Shown here piece by piece: positions 5,492-9,537 of a stretch of DNA of 9,537 nucleotides (positions are counted from its first letter, which is position 1; every line of letters starts with the position of its first letter). The notes below the pieces were generated by a model that was not told where the DNA came from, searched no databases, and was given only the letters and a program-made list of their open reading frames with translations. Position numbers and translations under genes: made by a program. Origin of the DNA: Bacillota bacterium (lineage in GTDB: Bacteria > Bacillota > Clostridia > Oscillospirales > Oscillospiraceae); assembly GCA_023406225.1 (NCBI GenBank), contig JAEXWS010000238.1, forward strand, positions 1-9,537. Reading direction: 5' to 3'.

Positions 5492-5553
5492 ATATTACAA
5501 TACTTTAGTATTTTTGGATTGTCAAGATTCAATTTACAATCGTATTGTAATAT
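5492..5553. promoter_or_regulatory. AT-rich operator region with repeated TTACAAT half-sites
   Basis: TTACAAT occurs at 5495-5501 and 5534-5540, and its complement ATTGTAA at 5544-5550. The last two form a near-operator palindrome, TTACAAT-CGT-ATTGTAA (5534-5550). In addition ATATTACAATAC (5492-5503) and GTATTGTAATAT (5542-5553) are perfect 12-bp inverted arms 50 bp apart, about five helical turns, which would allow looping between two bound dimers. The stretch is far richer in A/T than the genes around it. It overlaps the probable promoter of the downstream XRE gene, so autorepression is the simplest reading. Confidence 0.72.
5519..5548 (+). promoter_or_regulatory. Candidate promoter of the 92-residue XRE regulator
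   Basis: TTGTCA (5519-5524, 5 of 6 matches), 18 nt, then TATTGT (5543-5548, 4 of 6). The -10 box lies inside the right arm of the TTACAAT palindrome. A weaker alternative, TTGATA (5482-5487) with TAGTAT (5506-5511), overlaps the dismutase stop codon. Confidence 0.5.
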
Positions 5554-5572
5554 GACATCGGGAGGTTCCGCC

Positions 5573-5851
5573 ATGCTGCACGAACAGATCCGCCGCCTGC
5601 GCGCCGCCCAGGGCGTGACGCAGGTCGAGCTGGCCCGCCGCCTGGGGGTCTCCAAGCAAAGCGTCTCCAATTGGGAAAACAACAACATCCAGCCCTCCAT
5701 CGAGCTGCTGGAGCGGCTGGCCGACGTGTTTTCCGTCACGACGGATTATCTGCTGGGCCGGGAGACGCGGCCCGTTTTGGATGTGTCCGGCCTGACGGAC
5801 CGGCAGGTGGCCCATTTGCAGCTTCTGGCGGAGGATCTGCGGCGTGCGTAA
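5573..5851 (+). CDS. Small XRE-family transcriptional regulator
   Basis: A 92-residue protein that is almost entirely a helix-turn-helix domain of the HTH_3/XRE family (residues 3-62). The first helix is LHEQIRRLRAAQGVTQVELA, the recognition helix is VSKQSVSNWENNNIQPSIEL, and the end LADVFSVTTDYLLGRE is the classic close of the domain in clostridial repressors. The last 25 residues (VLDVSGLTDRQVAHLQLLAEDLRRA) form a short tail with one helix, perhaps for dimer contact. There is no sensor domain. The start at ATG 5573 follows GGGAGG by 7 nt. The repeated TTACAAT half-sites directly upstream are the probable operator. It follows the dismutase by 87 bp and has its own terminator. Control of sod by this protein is possible but not shown. 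Confidence 0.92.
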   Translation: MLHEQIRRLRAAQGVTQVELARRLGVSKQSVSNWENNNIQPSIELLERLADVFSVTTDYLLGRETRPVLDVSGLTDRQVAHLQLLAEDLRRA

Positions 5852-5857
5852 AGCGCC

Positions 5858-5888
5858 AAAAAGCGGGCCGGGTCCGGTCCGCTTTTTT
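5858..5888 (+). terminator. Intrinsic terminator of the small XRE gene
   Basis: AAAAAGCGGGCCG (5858-5870) pairs with CGGTCCGCTTTTT (5875-5887), with one G-U pair and a tight 4-nt loop, followed by T at 5888. It begins 7 nt after the stop codon and isolates the regulator from the pyrimidine operon. Confidence 0.88.
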
Positions 5889-5912
5889 GTATGCTCTTCG
5901 CCGGAAAATCCG

Positions 5913-5944
5913 TTGACAACGGCGGCTGTTTCCGATAGTATAAT
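5913..5944 (+). promoter_or_regulatory. Promoter of the pyrimidine operon
   Basis: A perfect TTGACA (5913-5918) is followed by TAGTATAAT (5936-5944). TAGTAT (5936-5941) gives the ideal 17-nt spacer, while the perfect TATAAT (5939-5944) would need 20 nt. Transcription should start near 5950, giving a leader of roughly 25 nt. That is too short for the hairpins of a PyrR- or translation-coupled attenuator. Confidence 0.78.
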
Positions 5945-5973
5945 ATGTCGAATGAAACGGAAGGAGATCGATG

Positions 5974-7260
5974 ATGAGTTTACTGCTGACCGGCGGAGCC
6001 GTCTTTTTGAACGGCGACTTCCAGAAGATGGACGTTTTGGTTGACCAGGGCCGTATTGTTTCTGTTTCCCCCGCGCTTTCCCGGGAAGGCGTTTCCGTCG
6101 TTGAATTGCATGATGCGCTGTTGGTGCCAGGTTTCGTTGATGTTCACGTTCATCTTCGAGAGCCTGGCTTTTCTTATAAGGAAACGGTGGCCTCAGGGAC
6201 CGCCGCGGCCGCCGCGGGGGGGTATACGGCGGTGTGCGCCATGCCCAACCTGGACCCGGTGCCGGACACCCCGGAACATCTGAGCGTCCAGCTACAGCGC
6301 ATCCGGCAATGCGCCAGGGTCCATGTCTACCCCTACGGCGCCATCACCCGGGGCGAGGCGGGAGAGGAGCTTGCGGATCTGGCGGCCCTGGCGCCGGACG
6401 TGTGCGGCTTTACCGACGACGGGAGGGGCGTCCAGTCCCGCCAGCGGATGCGCGCCGCCATGGAGCGCGCCCGCGAGCTGGACAAGCCCATCGTGGCCCA
6501 CTGCGAGGACGAGACGCTGCTCACCAAGGGCTGGTGCGTCCACGACGGCGCCTTCGCCCATGCCCGCGGCCTTGCGGGCAACCGCTCCGAGAGCGAGTGG
6601 CGGCAGGTGGAGCGGGACATCGGGCTGGTGCGGGAGACCGGCTGCCGCTACCATGTGTGCCATGTTTCCACCAAGGAGTCCGTGGCCCTCATCCGCGCCG
6701 CCAAGGCCGAGGGGCTGCCCGTCACCTGCGAGACGGGACCCCACTACCTGCTCTTGTGCGACGAGGACCTCCGGGACGAGGGGCGCTTCCGCATGAACCC
6801 GCCCATTCGCGCCGCCGCCGACCGGGACGCCCTGCTGGGGGGACTTTTGGACGGCACCGTGGACTGCATCGCCACGGACCACGCCCCCCACAGCGTGGAG
6901 GAGAAATCCGGCGGCCTCGCCCGCAGCCTCAACGGCATCGTGGGCCTGGAATGCGCCTTTCCCGTGCTGTACACCCAACTGGTGGAGACGGGGGCCGTCC
7001 CGCTGGCAACGGTCTTGAACGCCCTGTGCGTGAATCCCCGGCGCATCTTCGGCCTGCCCGGCGGAGAGATCGCCCCGGGCCAGCCCGCGGACCTGACGGT
7101 GCTGGATGTGGATCGCCCCGGCGTGGTGAACAGCGCCGCGTTCCGCTCCCTGGGCCGCGCCACGCCCTTTGACGGCTGGGGCGTGTCCGCCGCCGTGGCC
7201 ATGACCCTGTGCGGCGGGGAAGTGGCCTACGCCGATCTTCGACAGGAGGACGTTCTATGA
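5974..7260 (+). CDS. pyrC: Dihydroorotase, type I
   Basis: Dihydroorotase, which closes N-carbamoyl-aspartate to dihydroorotate, third step of pyrimidine synthesis. The 428-residue length is that of the long type I enzymes found in Bacillus and Clostridia. The zinc ligands fit: His58 and His60 in DVHVHLREPG, the bridging Asp in FTDDGRG (148-149), His176 in AHCED, His230 in CHVSTKES and catalytic Asp302 in IATDHAPHS. TGPHYLLL and RMNPPIR are the expected substrate-site blocks. ATG 5974 is preferred over ATG 5971 because AAGGAG (5961-5966) sits 7 nt from it rather than 4; both give nearly the same protein. The gene is first in the operon and its TGA overlaps the pyrK ATG. Codons from about 6037 to 6192 are unusually T-rich at the third position (see findings). 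Confidence 0.97.
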   Translation: MSLLLTGGAVFLNGDFQKMDVLVDQGRIVSVSPALSREGVSVVELHDALLVPGFVDVHVHLREPGFSYKETVASGTAAAAAGGYTAVCAMPNLDPVPDTPEHLSVQLQRIRQCARVHVYPYGAITRGEAGEELADLAALAPDVCGFTDDGRGVQSRQRMRAAMERARELDKPIVAHCEDETLLTKGWCVHDGAFAHARGLAGNRSESEWRQVERDIGLVRETGCRYHVCHVSTKESVALIRAAKAEGLPVTCETGPHYLLLCDEDLRDEGRFRMNPPIRAAADRDALLGGLLDGTVDCIATDHAPHSVEEKSGGLARSLNGIVGLECAFPVLYTQLVETGAVPLATVLNALCVNPRRIFGLPGGEIAPGQPADLTVLDVDRPGVVNSAAFRSLGRATPFDGWGVSAAVAMTLCGGEVAYADLRQEDVL

Positions 7261-7994
7261 AACAGTCCCTTTTCACCATGGAGCACGCCCGCCAGCTCAC
7301 AGAGGACGTCTATGAGCTGGTCCTCTCCGGCGACACCTCCGCCATCACCGCCCCGGGGCAGTTCGTGAACATCGAGCTGCCGGGCCGCTTTCTGCGGCGG
7401 CCCATCTCCGTTTGCACCTGGTCCGAGGGGGCCTTGCTGCTGCTGGTGCGGGTGGTGGGCGGCGGCACCCGGGACATCGTGCGCTGCGTCCCCGGCGGGG
7501 AGCTGAACGTGCTTTCGGGACTTGGCAACGGCTTCGACATCGCCAAGGCGGGGGACCGCCCCATCCTGCTGGGCGGCGGCATCGGCGCCGCGCCGCTGTT
7601 CGGCCTGGCCCAGCGGATGCTGGCGGCGGGGCTCACCCCAACAGTGGCCCTGGGCTTTCGCACGGGGAAGGACGCGTTTTACCTGGAGGAATTTGCCGCC
7701 CTGGGCTGCCGGCTGCTGGTGGCCACCGAGGACGGGAGCCTGGGCACCAGGGGCTTTGTGACCGACCTTGCCAAAAATGTGCCGGAGTGCGGATACGCCT
7801 TCGCCTGCGGCCCCACGCCCATGCTCCGGGCCGTTCACGGCCTGCCCCAGCTCACCGGGGGCCAGTTCAGCTTCGAGGCCCGGATGGCCTGCGGCTTCGG
7901 CGCCTGCGTGGGCTGCACCGTGGAGACGGCGGGCGGCCCGAAACGGGTCTGCAAGGACGGGCCTATCCTGTATAAGGAGGAGATCGTATGGTAG
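7257..7994 (+). CDS. pyrK: Dihydroorotate dehydrogenase B, electron transfer subunit
   Basis: The 245-residue iron-sulfur flavoprotein subunit that passes electrons from the PyrD FMN to NAD+. The FAD-binding motif RRPIS is at 47-51. The pyridine-nucleotide motif GGGIGAAPLFGLA is at 106-118, with ALGFRTGKDAFY after it and ACGPTPML at 183-190. The 2Fe-2S cysteines are Cys212, Cys217, Cys220 and Cys232 in MACGFGACVGCTVE and RVCKDGP, matching the family's C-x4-C-x2-C-x11-C spacing. AGGAGG (7244-7249) lies 7 nt before ATG 7257, which overlaps the pyrC stop as ATGA. Its own end overlaps pyrD by 7 bp, which fits equal synthesis of the two subunits of the heterotetramer. Confidence 0.97.
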   Translation: MKQSLFTMEHARQLTEDVYELVLSGDTSAITAPGQFVNIELPGRFLRRPISVCTWSEGALLLLVRVVGGGTRDIVRCVPGGELNVLSGLGNGFDIAKAGDRPILLGGGIGAAPLFGLAQRMLAAGLTPTVALGFRTGKDAFYLEEFAALGCRLLVATEDGSLGTRGFVTDLAKNVPECGYAFACGPTPMLRAVHGLPQLTGGQFSFEARMACGFGACVGCTVETAGGPKRVCKDGPILYKEEIVW

Positions 7995-8902
7995 ATCTGT
8001 CCGTTTCCCTCGCGGGGGTGGAGCTGAAAAATCCCGTGATCCCCGCCTCCGGCGCTTTCGGCTACGGCCGGGAGTTCGCGGAGCTGTATGATCTGAATAT
8101 CCTGGGCAGCTTTTCCTTCAAGGGCACCACCGCCGCCGCCCGGCTGGGCAACCCCCAGCCCCGCATCGCGGAGACGGCGGCGGGGATGCTCAACGCCGTG
8201 GGCCTCCAGAACCCGGGCGTGGATGCGGTCATTGAAACGGAGATCCCCAACATGGCCCGGCTGTTCAAAGGACCCGTCATCGCCAATGTGGGCGGCTTTT
8301 CCGTGGAGGAGTACGCGGAGAACTGCCGCAAGCTGGACGAATGCGAGAATGTGGGTCTGCTGGAGGTGAACATCTCCTGCCCCAACGTCCACGCGGGGGG
8401 AAAGAACTTCGGCTGCGACCCCCGGGCCGCGGCGGAGGTGACCCGGGCGGTGAAGGCTGCGGCGAGGAAGCCGGTCTTTGTGAAGCTGACCCCCAACGTC
8501 ACCGACATCACATCCATCGCCAAAGCCTGCGCCGACGCGGGGGCCGACGGCATCTGCCTCATCAACACCCTGCTGGGCATGCGCATCGACCTGAACGGCA
8601 GACGCCCCCTGCTGGCCAACCGCACCGGGGGCCTCTCCGGCCCGGCGGTGTTCCCGGTGGCGGTGCGGATGGTGTGGGACGTGTACGAGGCGGTGGAACT
8701 GCCCATCATCGGCTGCGGCGGCGTCTCCACCGCAGAGGACGTGTGCGAGCTGATGCTGGCCGGCGCGTCCGCCGTGGAGGTGGGCGCGGCCAACCTGCGG
8801 GACCCATACGCCTGCAAGACCATCGTGGAACATCTGCCCGCCGTGTGCGAACGGCTGGGCGTCGGCCAAATTTCTGAATTGACGGGAGGAGCACACACAT
8901 GA
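7988..8902 (+). CDS. pyrD: Dihydroorotate dehydrogenase B, catalytic subunit
   Basis: The 304-residue class 1B catalytic subunit, often called PyrDB, which oxidises dihydroorotate to orotate with FMN. The catalytic base is Cys131 in VNISCPNV, the mark of class 1 enzymes (class 2 uses Ser). Other blocks are NPVIPASGAFGYG (15-27), FSFKGTT with Lys45, NVGGFS, KLTPNVTDI, LINTLLGMRID (191-201), GGLSGPA and IIGCGGVSTAEDV for FMN phosphate binding. It needs PyrK for NAD+ use. AAGGAGG (7974-7980) stands 7 nt before ATG 7988, inside the end of pyrK. The TGA overlaps the pyrF start as ATGA. Confidence 0.97.
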   Translation: MVDLSVSLAGVELKNPVIPASGAFGYGREFAELYDLNILGSFSFKGTTAAARLGNPQPRIAETAAGMLNAVGLQNPGVDAVIETEIPNMARLFKGPVIANVGGFSVEEYAENCRKLDECENVGLLEVNISCPNVHAGGKNFGCDPRAAAEVTRAVKAAARKPVFVKLTPNVTDITSIAKACADAGADGICLINTLLGMRIDLNGRRPLLANRTGGLSGPAVFPVAVRMVWDVYEAVELPIIGCGGVSTAEDVCELMLAGASAVEVGAANLRDPYACKTIVEHLPAVCERLGVGQISELTGGAHT

Positions 8903-9537
8903 GCGCGAAAGACGTGATCATCGCCCTGGATTTCCCCACCAAGGAGGAGACGCTCTCCTTTTTGGACCAGTTTCCGGCGGGAAAAAAGCCCTTTGTAAAG
9001 ATCGGCATGGAGCTGTTTTACGCCGAGGGCCCGGACGCGGTCCGGGAGATCAAAGCCCGGGGCCACAAGATCTTTCTGGACCTGAAGCTCCATGACATCC
9101 CCAACACCGTGAAGCGGGCCATGGCCGTCCTCTCCCGGCTGGACGTGGACATGGTGAACCTCCACGCGGCGGGCGCGTCGGAGATGATGCGGGGCGCCAT
9201 CGAGGGCCTGACCCGGCCCGACGGCACCCGCCCCATGCTCATCGCCGTCACCCAGCTCACCTCCACAGACGCGAACGCTTTGAAAAACGAGCTGCTCATC
9301 GAAACGCCCATGGCGGAAACCGTCTTGTCCTACGCCAAAAACGCCGCGGACAGCGGGCTGGACGGCGTGGTGTGCTCGCCCCTGGAGGCGGCGCTGGTGA
9401 AGGAGCGGTGCGGGGAGGCGTTCGTCACCGTCACCCCCGGCATCCGCTTCGCGGACAGCGCCGCCGGGGATCAAAAACGCATCATGACCCCGGAAAAGGC
9501 GGGGCGGTCCGGCTGCGATTATATCGTGGTGGGGCGG
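8899..9537 (+). CDS. pyrF: Orotidine 5'-phosphate decarboxylase (partial, runs off the window)
   Basis: The first 213 codons of OMP decarboxylase, which makes UMP. The N-terminal IIALDFPTKEE, then KIGMELFY with Lys34, and the catalytic core FLDLKLHDIPNTV (59-71) with Asp61, Lys63 and Asp66 are all present. LIAVTQLTS, VCSPLEAA, VTPGIR and the phosphate-binding DYIVVGR at the very end follow in family order. About 20-30 residues should remain beyond 9537. GGAGG (8885-8889) lies 9 nt before ATG 8899, which overlaps the pyrD stop. As the fourth gene of the operon it would normally be followed by pyrE, outside the window. Confidence 0.96.
   Translation, partial: MSAKDVIIALDFPTKEETLSFLDQFPAGKKPFVKIGMELFYAEGPDAVREIKARGHKIFLDLKLHDIPNTVKRAMAVLSRLDVDMVNLHAAGASEMMRGAIEGLTRPDGTRPMLIAVTQLTSTDANALKNELLIETPMAETVLSYAKNAADSGLDGVVCSPLEAALVKERCGEAFVTVTPGIRFADSAAGDQKRIMTPEKAGRSGCDYIVVGR

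Noticed and set aside
5499..5515. AATACT-TT-AGTATT followed by T's as a terminator for sod
   Set aside because: The stem is only 6 bp, all but one pair A-T, with a 2-nt loop, so it is too weak to call; it is more likely part of the operator region.
5492..5553. The 12-bp inverted arms as the ends of a miniature transposable element
   Set aside because: The unit is only 62 bp, no target-site duplication is seen and the half-site repetition is better explained as an operator.
5889..5973. PyrR attenuator or other riboswitch before pyrC
   Set aside because: There are only about 25 nt between the expected transcription start and pyrC, and no hairpin pair is visible there.
8062..9474. Very long open frame (470 codons) antisense to pyrD and pyrF
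   Set aside because: It is a shadow of two firmly identified genes; its translation shows only low-complexity His/Gly/Arg-rich sequence.

Overview
This window looks like chromosome from a high-GC member of the Clostridia, most likely Oscillospiraceae-like. That is inferred from four things: GC-ending codons dominate almost every gene; strong AGGAGG-type ribosome binding sites sit 6-9 nt before the starts; the sigma/anti-sigma pair is of the clostridial type; and the pyrimidine operon uses class 1B dihydroorotate dehydrogenase (pyrK-pyrD). No insertion sequence, phage gene, CRISPR array, tRNA or rRNA was seen.

Left part (1-2842, all + strand): the tail of a possible membrane-associated gene, a small YkvA/DUF1232 membrane protein, an SGNH/GDSL esterase-like hydrolase, then a two-gene operon with an ATGA overlap. 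That operon encodes an ECF-type sigma factor and a single-pass membrane protein that is probably its anti-sigma factor or sensor, and a plausible ECF-type promoter lies just upstream. A very long hairpin (about 28 bp) ends this block.

Middle part (2925-5851): an XRE-family regulator on the - strand diverges from a TIGR01212/YtqA-like radical SAM enzyme on the + strand. Their predicted promoters have back-to-back -35 boxes one base apart. A bidirectional hairpin terminator separates the radical SAM gene from a 57-residue Cys-containing small protein on the - strand. That gene diverges from a Mn/Fe superoxide dismutase across a 160-bp gap holding a 19-bp inverted repeat and several hairpins. 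Downstream of the dismutase is a second, 92-residue XRE regulator, preceded by an unusually AT-rich region with three TTACAAT half-sites that overlap its probable promoter. This looks like an autoregulatory operator.

Right part (5913 to end): the de novo pyrimidine operon pyrC-pyrK-pyrD-pyrF. The genes overlap by 4-7 bp, and transcription starts from a TTGACA promoter with a leader of only about 25 nt, so there is no room for a PyrR attenuator. pyrF runs off the window end. The four products take carbamoyl-aspartate to dihydroorotate (PyrC), dihydroorotate to orotate (PyrD with the PyrK electron-transfer subunit) and orotidylate to UMP (PyrF). PyrE and the first two steps lie outside the window.

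Most of the window is ordinary core and regulatory sequence. The points most worth a second look are the TTACAAT operator of the small XRE gene, the sod/small-protein divergent region, a sharp local change of codon use inside pyrC, and the ECF promoter with its membrane partner protein.
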